NCBI RefSeq assembly: GCF_900107015.1
Contig: NZ_FNOI01000006.1
Coordinates: 124,001 to 188,000, forward strand
DNA length: 64,000 nt
Direction: 5' to 3'
Source: Litoreibacter albidus
GTDB lineage: Bacteria; Pseudomonadota; Alphaproteobacteria; Rhodobacterales; Rhodobacteraceae
Below the pieces are notes generated by a model, which ran no database searches, was not told the DNA's origin, and saw only the letters and a list, made by a program, of their open reading frames with translations. Below are positions 44,859 through 54,661 of this stretch, in pieces. The position numbers were made by a program, and so were the translations under genes. Positions within the stretch are counted from its first letter, which is position 1. Each line of letters begins with the position of its first letter.

Positions 44859-46622
44859 TCACAGCGCTTTTGTCGCAGCCTCCAGCCAGTCGCGTGCGGG
44901 GCCTTGAATGTCCAGCTTTTGCGCAATTTCCGCGTGGTAGGCGTCAATCCAGCGCCGCTCCAAGGGGGATAGCATATCAACCGCGATCAGGCGGCGGTCA
45001 AAGGGCACAAAGGTCAGCGTCTCAAAGCTAAGCTGGTCGCGGTTGTCCCCCAAGGGCGGCGCCTCTTGCACGACAATCAGGTTCTCGATGCGGATGCCGA
45101 ACGCGCCCTCGCGGTAATAGCCAGGCTCATCCGACAGGATCATGCCGGGTTTCAGCGGCACCTCCGACTGGCGGCTGATACGCGCGGGGCCTTCATGGAC
45201 GCACAGATATGAGCCCACGCCGTGGCCCGTGCCATGATCAAAGTCCAAGCCGTTGCGCCACAAGGGCGCGCGGGCCAGCGCGTCAAGGTCACGGCCAGCG
45301 ACACCGCGCGGAAACCGCGCCATGGCAAGGGCGATCATGCCTTGCAAAACAAGGGTGTAGCACTCGCACTGCTCGCGCGTGGGGGTGCCCATGACAACGG
45401 TACGGGTGATGTCTGTGGTGCCGTCCACATATTGCCCGCCGCTGTCGACAAGTAGCAACTCGCCGTCTTGCACCGCGCGGTTGGTGCTCTCGGTACAGCG
45501 GTAATGCACGATAGCACCGTGCGGTCCGGCACCCGCGATTGTCTCAAAGCTGATGTCGCGCAGGGCGTTGGTGTCACGCCGGAACCCCTCAAGCGCGCTG
45601 ACCACTTCGATTTCCGTGAGTCCGGGCTTTTGGGCATCAAGCCACGCAAGGAACTTTACCATCGCCTGCGCGTCGCGCAGATGGGCGCGGCGGGTGCCGT
45701 CGATTTCCACGGGGTTTTTGCAGGCTTTGGGCAGAACACATGGGTCGTCGATCGCCACAACCTCGGCGGTGATGGTCTGGGACACGATGGCGGGGGCAGA
45801 AGAGGTATCGACGCCCACTTGCCCTTTGAGCGCTGCCAGCGCGGGCAGGAAGGCATCGGGCGCATGAATGCGGATATCCGCGCCCAGATGGTCGCCGATC
45901 TCGTTAAGCTTGGGGGCTGCGATGAACAGATCAACCGTGGCGTCTGCGTGTAGAATTGCAAAGCAATGGGGCACAGGATTGCGCGAAATATCACTGCCAC
46001 GAATGTTCAACAGCCACGCGATGCTGTCGGGCAGGGTCAACACAGCGGCGCTGTGCCCCGCCTCCGCCAGCCCCGCCGCCAAGCGGGCGCGTTTGTCGCC
46101 ATGCGCCTCGCCGCTCAACTCCAGCGGGTGCGCGATGACTTTGCCCATGGGCGGCGCGGGGCGGTCATGCCAGATGCGGTCCACAAGGTTGGGGCTGGGC
46201 ACCAATGTGACGCCGGCTTGGGTGATGGCGTCGACCTCGGCGCTGGTGTGCAGCCACGGGTCATAGGCCATCTTATGGGTCTGGGGCAGGTGTTCTTTCA
46301 ACCACGGGCCGGGCTTGTTGCTGGGCCATGGGACGGGCGTGAACTGGTCTAGTGCGACTTGGGCTTTGACCTGCACGGTGTAGCGCCCGTCGATGAACAC
46401 GCCCGCAACATCGCGCAGCGCGGCGCAAAAGCCAGCCGATCCGGTGAACCCCGTGAGCCACGCCAGACGGTCATCCGCAGGGGCCACATACTCCCCCTGA
46501 TGCGCATCGGCGCGCGGGATCAGGAAACCGTCAAAGCCCTTGTCTGCCATCTCTTGGCGCAGCGCGCGCAGACGCGGCGGGCCTTGCTCGGGGGAAGTGG
46601 TGTCGTCAAAGCGTTGATACAT
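44859..46622 (-). CDS. Xaa-Pro aminopeptidase, M24B family
   Basis: A 587-residue metallopeptidase of the long aminopeptidase P type (as in eukaryotic XPNPEP1), releasing N-terminal residues before proline. Two creatinase-like N-terminal domains precede the C-terminal pita-bread domain, which has the metal ligands in LLVDSGGQYVDGTTDITRTV, DHGTGHGVGSYLCVHEGP and the late IRIENLIVV. No signal peptide is seen. A dispersed hairpin repeat lies between its start and the cobT end. Confidence 0.92.
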   Translation of the reverse strand: MYQRFDDTTSPEQGPPRLRALRQEMADKGFDGFLIPRADAHQGEYVAPADDRLAWLTGFTGSAGFCAALRDVAGVFIDGRYTVQVKAQVALDQFTPVPWPSNKPGPWLKEHLPQTHKMAYDPWLHTSAEVDAITQAGVTLVPSPNLVDRIWHDRPAPPMGKVIAHPLELSGEAHGDKRARLAAGLAEAGHSAAVLTLPDSIAWLLNIRGSDISRNPVPHCFAILHADATVDLFIAAPKLNEIGDHLGADIRIHAPDAFLPALAALKGQVGVDTSSAPAIVSQTITAEVVAIDDPCVLPKACKNPVEIDGTRRAHLRDAQAMVKFLAWLDAQKPGLTEIEVVSALEGFRRDTNALRDISFETIAGAGPHGAIVHYRCTESTNRAVQDGELLLVDSGGQYVDGTTDITRTVVMGTPTREQCECYTLVLQGMIALAMARFPRGVAGRDLDALARAPLWRNGLDFDHGTGHGVGSYLCVHEGPARISRQSEVPLKPGMILSDEPGYYREGAFGIRIENLIVVQEAPPLGDNRDQLSFETLTFVPFDRRLIAVDMLSPLERRWIDAYHAEIAQKLDIQGPARDWLEAATKAL

Positions 46623-46754
46623 GGCAGACCTATGGGGTGGGGCGATCGTGTCGGAAGTTGCGGCAAGGTGCGAAGAATTGGGCAGCGGTGCAAGTCGAAA
46701 GGGCGGGGGTGTGGCGCGTGAGGGATTGCGCCGCGGCTTCGCCGCGTCGCTACG

Positions 46755-46830
46755 CAGGGGAGGCGCTGCCTCCCCTGAACCCCTCCGAGGTATTTGTGAA
46801 GCAATGATGGGTTATGAAGCAATATTGGGG
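46755..46830. repeat. Dispersed hairpin repeat, copy 1
   Basis: A perfect 10-base stem (CAGGGGAGGC 46755-46764, GCCTCCCCTG 46768-46777) with a GCT loop is followed by a 26-base conserved tail (46786-46811, beginning CGAGGTATTT and ending GATGGG). A partial echo of the tail end, TGAAGCAATATTGGGG, sits at 46815-46830. The same arrangement recurs at 63143-63189 with one mismatch in the 26 bases. Confidence 0.75.
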
Positions 46831-46843
46831 AAGGGTCCCGTTT

Positions 46844-48724
46844 CTAGCTGGCGCGTTTGATGCCCATGACGCGGGCACGGGCGCGCGGATCGCTGTCAAA
46901 GAGGGCGGCGAGCTGTTCCGTCATCGCACCGGCCAATTGTTCGACATCGGTAATTGTCACCGCGCGCTCATAGTAGCGCGTGACGTCGTGGCCGATGCCC
47001 ACGGCAATCAGTTCGACGGCTTTGCGTTTTTCCACCATAGCGATCACATCGCGCAGGTGTTTTTCCAAGTAATTCGCGGGGTTGACCGACAATGTTGAAT
47101 CGTCCACCGGCGCGCCGTCAGAGATCACCATCAGGATTTTGCGCGCTTCGGGGCGGCCCGTCATGCGTTTGTGCGCCCATTCCAGCGCCTCCCCGTCGAT
47201 GTTCTCTTTTAACAAGCCTTCCTTCATCATCAGGCCCAAGTTATCGCGCGAGCGGCGCCATGGGGCGTCGGCGGATTTGTAGATGATATGGCGCAAATCG
47301 TTCAGGCGTCCGGGTTGCTGCGAGCGGCCATCGGCGAGCCATTCTTCGCGGCTGAGACCGCCTTTCCACGCGCGAGTGGTGAAGCCCAGAATTTCGGTTT
47401 TGACCTGACAGCGTTCCAACGTGCGCGCCAAGACATCGGCGCAGATCGCGGCGATGGAGATCGGGCGGCCGCGCATCGAGCCGGAGTTGTCGATGAGCAG
47501 CGTCACGCAGGTGTCGCGGAACTCCATGTCTTTTTCTTGCTTGAAGCTGAGCGGGGTGGTCGGGCTGACAACCACGCGCGCCAAGCGGCCCGCATCAAGG
47601 ATGCCTTCCTCAAGGTCGAATTCCCACGAGCGGCTTTGCTGCGCCTGAAGGCGGCGTTGCAGCTTGTTGGCCAGCCGCGACACGGCGCCTTTTAGCGGGT
47701 CAAGCTGCTGGTCGAGGTAGGCGCGCAGGCGTTCCAACTCCGCCGGTTCGGCCAGATCTTCGGCGCGGATCACCTCGTCGTGCTCCGTTGAAAACACCTC
47801 GTAATTCGGGTCCGCGTCGGAATGGGGGGCGGGGGGCGGCGGGTCCATCGGGGCCTCGCCGTCGGGCATTTCTGCCTCCTCGCCCATTTCGGCGTCGGCC
47901 ATGTCATCCAGCTGCACCGTGGCGGAGGCGGCGTCGTCTTGCTGCTCCTGACTTTGCTCGCCGGAGGCGTCTTCGTCCTCCGCGTTGTCTTCGTTCTCGG
48001 GGTTGGAGGTATCGTCTTGTTCTTGGTCCTGCTGGTCTTCGGAGGCCTCGTCTTCCTGATCCTCGTTGATGTCGTCAGGGTCTTCGCCCAGCTGGTCGCC
48101 GTAGCCCAGATCATCAATGATCTGGCGTGCAAATTTGGCGAAACTGGCCTGATCGGACAGCACGTCTTGCAGGTTTTCCAGCGTGCCGCCAGCGGCGCCC
48201 TCGATGAAGTCCTTCCACAGGTTCATCACATTGGCCGCATCGGCGGGCAGCTCGCGGCCGGTGGCCAGTTGGCGGATCATGTAGCCTGCTGCGACGGACA
48301 GCGGCACTTGGCCCGGCTCGGTCACTTGGCCGTAGCCTTTGCGCTCCGCCTCCGCGCCGATTTTGGCGTCGATGTTGCCTGCGGTGCCCGGCATGACGCG
48401 GGCGCCCATGGCTTCGCAGCGCGCGGTTTCCATCGCGTCGTAGAGTTCGCGCGCCATGTTGCCTTGGGGCAAATAGCGGTTGGCGGTGGTCGGGCTGTGG
48501 AAGCGGCGGCGCAACGCGAAGGCGTCCGCCGTGCCGCGGGCCAGCAACACCTCGGCCTTGGTCATGCGCCGCGTGACTTGCGGCAGGCGCACTTGGTCGT
48601 TGGTCATCCCCGGAGGGTCAACGGAGAAGGCGACGCCCAGATCAGGGTCATTGGCGAGGGTTTTGGTGGCCTCAGCCAGCGCCTTTTTGAACGGGTCGGC
48701 GGGGTTGTCGGATGGTTTGCTCAT
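46844..48724 (-). CDS. cobT: CobT, cobaltochelatase subunit
   Basis: A 626-residue subunit of the aerobic CobN-CobS-CobT cobaltochelatase, which inserts cobalt into hydrogenobyrinate a,c-diamide in vitamin B12 synthesis. A long acidic stretch (about residues 210-305, rich in Glu, Asp and Gln) separates the N-terminal helical part from a C-terminal von Willebrand A domain with the MIDAS motif D412-N-S-G-S at 412-416. It overlaps the preceding 113-residue gene by four bases. The catalytic subunit gene cobN is not in the window. Confidence 0.95.
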   Translation of the reverse strand: MSKPSDNPADPFKKALAEATKTLANDPDLGVAFSVDPPGMTNDQVRLPQVTRRMTKAEVLLARGTADAFALRRRFHSPTTANRYLPQGNMARELYDAMETARCEAMGARVMPGTAGNIDAKIGAEAERKGYGQVTEPGQVPLSVAAGYMIRQLATGRELPADAANVMNLWKDFIEGAAGGTLENLQDVLSDQASFAKFARQIIDDLGYGDQLGEDPDDINEDQEDEASEDQQDQEQDDTSNPENEDNAEDEDASGEQSQEQQDDAASATVQLDDMADAEMGEEAEMPDGEAPMDPPPPAPHSDADPNYEVFSTEHDEVIRAEDLAEPAELERLRAYLDQQLDPLKGAVSRLANKLQRRLQAQQSRSWEFDLEEGILDAGRLARVVVSPTTPLSFKQEKDMEFRDTCVTLLIDNSGSMRGRPISIAAICADVLARTLERCQVKTEILGFTTRAWKGGLSREEWLADGRSQQPGRLNDLRHIIYKSADAPWRRSRDNLGLMMKEGLLKENIDGEALEWAHKRMTGRPEARKILMVISDGAPVDDSTLSVNPANYLEKHLRDVIAMVEKRKAVELIAVGIGHDVTRYYERAVTITDVEQLAGAMTEQLAALFDSDPRARARVMGIKRAS

Positions 48725-49062
48725 GGCGCTTTATAACCTGGATCTATTTTGACCTCGTGGAGATCTTCCAAGGAGCCATATGCGCCATCCTGAAGATCAA
48801 CATAGTCTTCGGCACCGGAAAGGATTTGGCCCGACTCGTCCACCCAGCAAATTTTGGGCCTGAACGTCTTGCCGTTCAGCTCCACCGCGCAACGATCAAA
48901 GACGCGCGAGACGTCGTGGGTCAGCGCCTCTGCGTCTTCCTCGTCTTGCTCTTTGTCGCCTGTTTTCTGCAACAGGTTCAGCGCCAGAAGCGTCGGAGCG
49001 AAGGTCATCAACATTTCATGGTCCAACTCAACGTCTGTGCCGAGGGTCATTGAAATTTTCAT
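48721..49062 (-). CDS. Small acidic protein between cobS and cobT, unknown function
   Basis: A 113-residue acidic protein from the ATG at 49062, which has GGAG six bases upstream; an upstream TTG is less likely. It has two cysteines (in DRCAVEL and PKICWVDE) and no signal peptide, membrane segment or recognised domain. Its stop overlaps the cobT ATG (ATGA) and its start is 62 bases after cobS, so it is in the cobS-cobT operon. Involvement in cobaltochelatase assembly is a guess from position. Confidence 0.7.
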   Translation of the reverse strand: MKISMTLGTDVELDHEMLMTFAPTLLALNLLQKTGDKEQDEEDAEALTHDVSRVFDRCAVELNGKTFRPKICWVDESGQILSGAEDYVDLQDGAYGSLEDLHEVKIDPGYKAP

Positions 49063-49124
49063 GCGGGTCTCCAAAGGTTCAGGCCCAAACTGTCACCTTG
49101 ACGGCTGGGATGGCTAGTAACGCG

Positions 49125-50111
49125 TCACCCCAAGCTCACACTCGCAGCGCTTTCCGGCAGTTCTTCGTCAAAGCAGCGCTGGTAGAATTCGGCGACTGTT
49201 TCGCGCTCCAACTCATCGCATTTGTTCAGGAACGAAAGGCGGAAGGCGTAGCCTACGTCATTGAAGATCAACGCGTTTTGCGCCCATGCGATGACGGTCC
49301 GTGGCGACATCAGCGTGGACAGATCGCCGTTCATGAAGGCGGTGCGGGTCAGGTCGGCGACGGTGACCATCTGGGAGACCGTCTTGCGGCGCTCCTCGGT
49401 GTTGTAGAACGGGTTCTTGGCCAGCACGATGGCGGCCTCCGCGTCGTGGGACAGGTAGTTCAGCGTGGTGACCAGCGACCAGCGGTCCATCTGGCCTTGG
49501 TTGATTTGCTGCGTGCCGTGGTAGAGCCCCGTGGTGTCGCCCAAGCCAACGGTGTTGGCCGTGGCAAAGATGCGGAAGTTGGGGTGCGGGGTCAGGACTT
49601 TGTTCTGGTCCAGCAACGTCAGCTTGCCGTCGATTTCCAGCACGCGCTGGATCACGAACATAACGTCGGCGCGGCCGGCGTCGTATTCGTCAAACACGAT
49701 CGCGGTCGGGTTGCGCAGCGCCCACGGCAGGATGCCTTCTTGGAATTCGGTGACTTGCACGCCGTCTTTCAGCTTGATGGCGTCCTTGCCGATCAGGTCG
49801 ATGCGGGAGATGTGGCTGTCGAGGTTCACGCGCACGCACGGCCAGTTCAGCCGCGAGGCCACCTGTTCAATGTGCGTGGATTTGCCCGTGCCGTGGTAGC
49901 CTTGGATCATCACGCGGCGGTTGTGGGTGAAGCCTGCCAAGATCGCCAGCGTGGTGTCGCGGTCAAACTTGTAGGTGCTGTCGATTTCTGGAACGCGGTC
50001 GGTGCGGTCAGAGAAGCCTTTGACCTTCATGTCGCTGTCGATCCCGAAAACTTCGCGGACCGAGATGTCCTCAGTGGGTTTCGCGGTCAAATCAATTGTG
50101 TCGTCAGCCAT
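49125..50111 (-). CDS. cobS: CobS, AAA+ subunit of cobaltochelatase
   Basis: A 328-residue AAA+ ATPase that forms the ring with CobT driving cobalt insertion. The Walker A motif is GYHGTGKST with Lys77, Walker B is [11 protein letters not shown], and the sensor region has [16 protein letters not shown]. The N-terminus carries the CobS-typical [16 protein letters not shown]. Normal length. It lies downstream of a J-domain gene, an arrangement frequent in alphaproteobacteria. Confidence 0.96.
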   Translation of the reverse strand: MADDTIDLTAKPTEDISVREVFGIDSDMKVKGFSDRTDRVPEIDSTYKFDRDTTLAILAGFTHNRRVMIQGYHGTGKSTHIEQVASRLNWPCVRVNLDSHISRIDLIGKDAIKLKDGVQVTEFQEGILPWALRNPTAIVFDEYDAGRADVMFVIQRVLEIDGKLTLLDQNKVLTPHPNFRIFATANTVGLGDTTGLYHGTQQINQGQMDRWSLVTTLNYLSHDAEAAIVLAKNPFYNTEERRKTVSQMVTVADLTRTAFMNGDLSTLMSPRTVIAWAQNALIFNDVGYAFRLSFLNKCDELERETVAEFYQRCFDEELPESAASVSLG

Positions 50112-50258
50112 ATCTACGTTCCCTCAGAATAACACTCACGGGATGCATCAAATTCTGGGCAAGGGCAAGCACTAGGCCCGACACTGAAATGATTTCGCGA
50201 GGTGGAGGCGGGGGCGTGTTTGACCATCGCCCGCGCCGAAAGTTCTTTGTGCTTTGGA

Positions 50259-50897
50259 TTAGCCCGAGAAGTTGCGGCTGTCTTTCAGCTGGTCCCATGC
50301 CCAGACGACCTGCTGCAACTGCTCCTCATCGGTGCGGTTGCCGCCGTTCATGTCGGGGTGCAGTTCCTTGATCAGCGCCTTGTACTTCTTACGCAGGTCC
50401 GGCTTGCTCATGTGCACGGTGCCTTCCAGAATTTCCAGCGCCTTGCGCTCCATGGCGGGCAGCTTGCGTCCGGCGCCGTTGGGGTTGCGGCCCGGGTTGC
50501 GGGTGGCGTTTTCGCCCAGAACCGCCATCGGGTCGTCCACGCCAAGGCGCGACCACGCGCGCTGCTCCTCGCCCTTTTTCAACGGCTTGGTGGGGCGCTC
50601 CCAGACTTTGTCCGAGGACATCTGGCGCTCCATCTCTTCTTGGGTGTGCGTCTCGAAGAAGTTCCACTTCAGGTTGTACTCGCGCACGTGGGCTTGGCAG
50701 AACCAGTAGAAGTCATCCAGCACGTCGGGCGATTTGGGCGCACGGTATTTGCCCGGCTCTTCGCAGCCAGGGGCTTCGCAGGTGCGTTGGGATGTTTCAA
50801 CGGCACCCGACATCCCACGGCGCCCTTTGGCGCGACGTGCCTTGTCGGTTTTCGCTGAAATATCGAACTCAAATGGATCAAACGGAGGACGCGCCAT
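50259..50897 (-). CDS. J-domain (DnaJ-like) protein
   Basis: A 212-residue protein with a C-terminal J domain carrying the essential HPD (KYKALIKELHPDMNGGN, about residues 168-184). The N-terminal two thirds has a possible metal site (CEAPGCEEPGKY with a later CQAH) and a conserved WERPTKPL region. It should stimulate an Hsp70, perhaps for the adjacent cobaltochelatase subunits; the link rests on position. It is divergent from the BolA-like gene. Confidence 0.9.
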   Translation of the reverse strand: MARPPFDPFEFDISAKTDKARRAKGRRGMSGAVETSQRTCEAPGCEEPGKYRAPKSPDVLDDFYWFCQAHVREYNLKWNFFETHTQEEMERQMSSDKVWERPTKPLKKGEEQRAWSRLGVDDPMAVLGENATRNPGRNPNGAGRKLPAMERKALEILEGTVHMSKPDLRKKYKALIKELHPDMNGGNRTDEEQLQQVVWAWDQLKDSRNFSG

Positions 50898-50972
50898 GAC
50901 TTAACCTTTTAGACTCGGAGAAGACACCTTAGAGTTTTGAGCAGCGAGGTGAAGGGCAGTTTGGAAAAAAAT

Positions 50973-51230
50973 ATGAGCATTACACAAGAGATTGAGAATA
51001 AACTGCGCGAGGCCTTCGCGCCCAGCCGTCTTGAGGTGGTCGATGATAGTGAAAGCCATCGCGGTCACGGCGGCTATCAAGAGGGCGGGGAGAGCCACTT
51101 TAACGTGGCCATCAGCGCGCCGGTTTTTGCGGATATGTCCCGTATCCAGCGCCACCGTGCGGTGCATGCGGCGATTGGGCCCGACCTGATCGGGCGCATT
51201 CACGCGCTGGCTTTGGAGATCTCAGCCTAG
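50973..51230 (+). CDS. BolA-family protein
   Basis: An 85-residue protein with the BolA fold pattern: EIENKLREAFAPSRLEVVDDSESHRGH, then GGESHFNVAISAPVF and the RIQRHRAVHAAIG helix. The conserved histidine in SHFNV-like and the RxxRH segment are used by BolA proteins to bind a [2Fe-2S] cluster with monothiol glutaredoxins. The ATG at 50973 is favoured over a TTG twelve codons upstream. No glutaredoxin gene is beside it. Confidence 0.9.
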   Translation: MSITQEIENKLREAFAPSRLEVVDDSESHRGHGGYQEGGESHFNVAISAPVFADMSRIQRHRAVHAAIGPDLIGRIHALALEISA

Positions 51231-51260
51231 CACAGCAAGGCTGTGGCGCTTTGGCAGGGG

Positions 51261-51710
51261 TTACTGCGCGGCGACATCGCCGGACTTCGGCGTGTCGCCA
51301 GCGGTCTCGTCGGATGCACTGTCGTCGCCCATGAACCCTTCGGACGCGGGGCCGTCGGTGCGGGTGAACACAGGCTCCGGACGGCTGTCGGCCACGGGGC
51401 GCTCCGCGCTTGGGGCGGGCACAACGGGGGCTGCGACCACAGGGGTGGTCACGGTTTCGTGAGCCGCGTCCTCAGAGACGATTTCGCGGCGGAAGACCAG
51501 CAGCGTGTGGTATTTGATCGTCTTGCCGGTCAGCCCTTGGCGTTCCTCGCAGGGCAGGGTTTCCGCGCGCTGGTATTCCCAGCCGTCGGCGGCCATCTCG
51601 TTCATCAGCACGCTGATGGTGTTGGCAAACTTGGCTTCAACGCCTTTGATCTTGCGCACGGACTTGCCTTTGCGCGGCGATGGAACGACTTGGTATTCAT
51701 AATTTGGCAT
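51261..51710 (-). CDS. DUF4177 domain protein
   Basis: A 149-residue protein. Residues 1-75 carry the DUF4177 pattern (MPNYEYQVVPSPRKGKSVRKIKG, then LMNEMAADGWEYQRAETLP and LLVFRRE). The remaining half is low-complexity, rich in Pro, Ala, Thr, Ser and Asp, and looks disordered. GGGGGA lies 8 bases before the ATG. Function unknown. A 475-base stretch without a supported gene lies upstream. Confidence 0.82.
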   Translation of the reverse strand: MPNYEYQVVPSPRKGKSVRKIKGVEAKFANTISVLMNEMAADGWEYQRAETLPCEERQGLTGKTIKYHTLLVFRREIVSEDAAHETVTTPVVAAPVVPAPSAERPVADSRPEPVFTRTDGPASEGFMGDDSASDETAGDTPKSGDVAAQ

Positions 51711-52185
51711 GGCACGTATCCCCCTGCACCGGAAGCCATCCTGTTACAAAAGCCCCGCAGGCGTGTCCAGCGAAAGCCGCCGCGCGCAGGCCGGATCGGC
51801 GGACGGTGGCTTTGCCACTCGCTAACCTCTTGGCGCTAGACCCTGACACCGGTACCGCGCGGCGGGGTGACGCCCTTCGCGATCAAGACACAGGAAACAT
51901 GCGGCAGTCCGTTCGGGCTGCCAAAGTTTCGCGAAACAACGGCCGCTGGCGGGGAAACCCGTCGGGGGAACCGCATGGATCTGCCGTCTGCCTCAGGTGG
52001 CGCCACCCTTTCGCTAATAAGATGCGAGACGCTTCCCCCCGCGATGGCCCAACAGCCGTCAGCGGGTGGGGGTGTTTTATGTGGCATATACCGAAAGATG
52101 GCGTTTCCAAGGTTCAAATACCAGCTAAGCGGGGCGAAGTGATTTTCGGTGTGGTTGCGCAGATGGCGGCTTTCAGGCGCGAGCC
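51711..52185. other. 475-base stretch without a supported gene, rich in palindromes
   Basis: No reading frame here is convincing. Several compact palindromes are: GGCAGTCC 51903-51910 pairing with GGGCTGCC 51915-51922 across a GTTC loop (one wobble), GTTTCGCGAAAC at 51926-51937, and GGTGGCGCCACC at 51996-52007. The part from about 51860 to 52150 keeps open frames on both strands (GTG at 51867 forward, 52189 reverse), neither with a ribosome-binding site. A structured RNA is possible; I could not match it to tmRNA, RNase P, 6S, SRP or a cobalamin riboswitch. Confidence 0.5.
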
Positions 52186-52833
52186 TCACGGATAATCTGG
52201 GTAAGGAACTGTGAGATCAACGTCGGTTAGAAACTTCCTGTAGCCGCGGACAGAGTCTCTAAACTCGTTTACGGTGCCCAGCTCACGATCCTCGTAGGCA
52301 TGAATCGCATTTCGACGGCTTTGGACAAGTTGAAACATCTCTCGATGTGCCTCGTTGAAAAGTTCCTCTTTAACAACAAATTTACGCAGGATATCGAGTG
52401 TTAGCCCATCAGGCTCTTTATGGGTCTTCTTCTTCTTGTCGTAAGCATTCGCATACACGAGCGCCTCAGTGTCCGCCTGAAAATCCGAATAGTAAATTGA
52501 AAAGAAGAGCTTCAGAGTTCCTTCAAGTAGCGCCCCTAGATTAGCCCAAGCCAAGATCAATTCCCCATCGGTCATTGGGTCGCGATCGATCCACAAATGA
52601 AGCGTTTCTGAAAGTGAGACCTGCCAGTCCAAGCGTGATTTGGAGAGCAAGTTTGCAGCATCGTCGGGTGCCCAGCCATGAGCAGAGGTCCAAAAAGCGG
52701 ACAACTTAGCATTTAGTGATATAATTTCTTTAACTACTTCGGCACTATTTTCCGGTAACGCTTCGGCATCATAATTTCCCATTTCGCGAGGACCTTCACT
52801 GCAACCGTGCAGCGCCTGTAAATCATACTTCAC
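52186..52833 (-). CDS. Hypothetical protein with HEPN-like R-x4-H motif
   Basis: A 215-residue, predicted mostly helical protein. It ends with QSRRNAIHAYEDREL, giving R173-x4-H178, the catalytic-type signature of HEPN-domain RNases and RNA-binding proteins; upstream helices have AWANLGALLEGTLKLFF. No other domain is recognised. GC content is well below that of neighbours (30 of 60 bases in 52201-52260 and 27 of 60 in 52381-52440), consistent with acquisition by transfer. No nucleotidyltransferase or antitoxin gene is adjacent. The HEPN assignment is tentative. Confidence 0.6.
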   Translation of the reverse strand: MKYDLQALHGCSEGPREMGNYDAEALPENSAEVVKEIISLNAKLSAFWTSAHGWAPDDAANLLSKSRLDWQVSLSETLHLWIDRDPMTDGELILAWANLGALLEGTLKLFFSIYYSDFQADTEALVYANAYDKKKKTHKEPDGLTLDILRKFVVKEELFNEAHREMFQLVQSRRNAIHAYEDRELGTVNEFRDSVRGYRKFLTDVDLTVPYPDYP

Positions 52834-52876
52834 ATCTCAATGCGGCCATTCGTTCGCATCCGCCCCTTTCGGCTCA

Positions 52877-52911
52877 AAGCGGTCATCTAACGTGCTAGTC
52901 GATGACCGCTT
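52877..52911 (-). terminator. Hairpin downstream of gatB
   Basis: A perfect 11-base stem (AAGCGGTCATC 52877-52887, GATGACCGCTT 52901-52911) with a 13-base loop lies 16 bases beyond the gatB stop. On the minus strand it is followed only by a short T-run, so it is a moderate terminator candidate. Confidence 0.5.
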
Positions 52912-52927
52912 CCTAAACCTCGAAGGA

Positions 52928-54442
52928 TTACCCCCCCAGCTTCTTCGCCACCAGTTCGTTCACCGCTTTCGGGTTGGCCTTGCCGCCTGTGGCTTTCATC
53001 ACCTGACCCACGAACCAGCCAGCCAGCTTGGGGTTGGCTTGCGCCTTTTCCACCTGTGCGGGGTTGGCGGCGATGATCTCGTCCAATGCGGCCTCGATGG
53101 CGCCTGTGTCGGTGACCTGCTTCATGCCGCGGGCTTCCACGATCTCGGCGGGGTCGCCGCCTTCGGTGTAGACGATCTCGAACAGGTCTTTGGCGATCTT
53201 GCCGGAGATCGCATCCGACGCGATCAGGTCGATGATCCCGCCCAGTTGGGCTGGGGAGACGGGGGACTCGGTGATGGCCTTGTCGTCGTCTTTCTTCAGA
53301 CGGCCAAACAGCTCGTTGATCACCCAGTTCGCCGCCATCTTGCCGTCGCGGCCCTTGGCCACTTCTTCAAAATACGCCGCATCCGCCGTGTCCGCCGTCA
53401 GCACGGAGCTGTCGTAATCCGACAGGCCGAAGTCTTCCATGAAACGCAGGCGTTTCTCGTCTGGCAGCTCTGGCAAATGCGCGGCCAGATCGTCGACCCA
53501 CGCTTGTTCAATTTCCAGCGGCAACAGGTCGGGGTCGGGGAAGTAGCGGTAGTCGTGCGCCTCTTCCTTGGACCGCATGGAGCGGGTTTCGCCCTTGTCC
53601 GGATCATAAAGGCGGGTCTCTTGATCGACCTTGCCGCCAGCCTCGACGATGGCGATCTGGCGCTTGGCTTCAACCTCAATCGCCTGCTGGATAAACCGCA
53701 GGGAGTTCATGTTCTTGATCTCGCAGCGCGTCCCCAGATGGGAGAAGTCGCCCGTGGCTTGGTACTTCTCGTACTGACCCGGCGCGCAGATCGACACGTT
53801 CACATCGGCGCGCATGGAGCCGTTTTGCATGTTGCCGTCACACGTCCCCAGATAGCGCATGATCTGGCGCAGCTTGGACACATAGGCGGCGGCCTCTTCG
53901 GGGCCACGAATGTCGGGCATGGAGACGATTTCCATCAGCGCCACGCCTGTGCGGTTCAGGTCCACGAAGGACATCGTCGGGTCCATGTCATGGATGGATT
54001 TGCCCGCGTCCTGCTCTAGGTGGATACGCTCGATGCGCACGGTGCGCGCCACGCCGGACCCTAGCTCGACCAGCACTTCACCTTCGCCCACGATGGGGTG
54101 GTAAAGCTGGGAGATTTGGTAGCCCTGCGGCAAATCGGGGTAGAAGTAGTTTTTGCGGTCGAAGGCGGAATAAAGATTGATCTCGGCCTTCAGCCCCAGC
54201 CCCGTGCGCACGGCCTGTGCGACGCATTCCTCGTTGATCACTGGCAACATGCCCGGCATGCCCGCGTCCACAAAGGCCACGTTGGAGTTCGGCTCCGCGC
54301 CGAATTTGGTCGACGCGCCGGAGAACAGTTTGGCGTTGGAGGACACCTGCGCGTGAACCTCAAGGCCAATCACCAGCTCCCAATCTTGCTTTGCGCCAGC
54401 AATCACTTTGGGCTTCGGGGTCTCATAGGTCAAATCAAGCAT
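52928..54442 (-). CDS. gatB: GatB, subunit B of Asp-tRNA(Asn)/Glu-tRNA(Gln) amidotransferase
   Basis: A 504-residue kinase/transamidase subunit that activates misacylated Glu-tRNA(Gln) or Asp-tRNA(Asn). [21 protein letters not shown] is the N-terminal signature; [33 protein letters not shown] and [11 protein letters not shown] follow; the C-terminal YqeY/GatB domain ends the protein. The ATG at 54442 has GGAG upstream. gatC and gatA are not adjacent, as is common in alphaproteobacteria. Confidence 0.96.
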   Translation of the reverse strand: MLDLTYETPKPKVIAGAKQDWELVIGLEVHAQVSSNAKLFSGASTKFGAEPNSNVAFVDAGMPGMLPVINEECVAQAVRTGLGLKAEINLYSAFDRKNYFYPDLPQGYQISQLYHPIVGEGEVLVELGSGVARTVRIERIHLEQDAGKSIHDMDPTMSFVDLNRTGVALMEIVSMPDIRGPEEAAAYVSKLRQIMRYLGTCDGNMQNGSMRADVNVSICAPGQYEKYQATGDFSHLGTRCEIKNMNSLRFIQQAIEVEAKRQIAIVEAGGKVDQETRLYDPDKGETRSMRSKEEAHDYRYFPDPDLLPLEIEQAWVDDLAAHLPELPDEKRLRFMEDFGLSDYDSSVLTADTADAAYFEEVAKGRDGKMAANWVINELFGRLKKDDDKAITESPVSPAQLGGIIDLIASDAISGKIAKDLFEIVYTEGGDPAEIVEARGMKQVTDTGAIEAALDEIIAANPAQVEKAQANPKLAGWFVGQVMKATGGKANPKAVNELVAKKLGG

Positions 54443-54661
54443 GGGGGATCTCCACTAGGTCGTGCGCGTTCTAGTTAAATTCCAAGCCTGCGGCAAGCAG
54501 ACAAAGGCTTGGGGTGCCGGATTGTTTGCGCGGATTGCGGGGCCGGTTGCGCGCCTTGCCGCTGGCAATCATGTTCATACAGGCGAATTGTTGCGTGATT
54601 GGCGACAGTCTTGGGCGCGGATGGACATATTTGTTGTCAGCTTGGCCATTCTCTGGTCTGG

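Noticed and set aside
47770-48132. Lys/Thr/Arg-rich frames opposite and within cobT
   Set aside because: They are shadows of the acidic low-complexity region of cobT in other frames.
52100-52140. GGTTCAAATACC as a tRNA T-arm
   Set aside because: The flanking bases do not form the T-stem and no acceptor, D or anticodon arm can be drawn.
51836-52189. Reverse 117-codon and forward 91-codon frames in the palindrome-rich stretch
   Set aside because: Neither has a ribosome-binding site or a recognisable domain, and both cannot be real; listed as an unexplained region instead.
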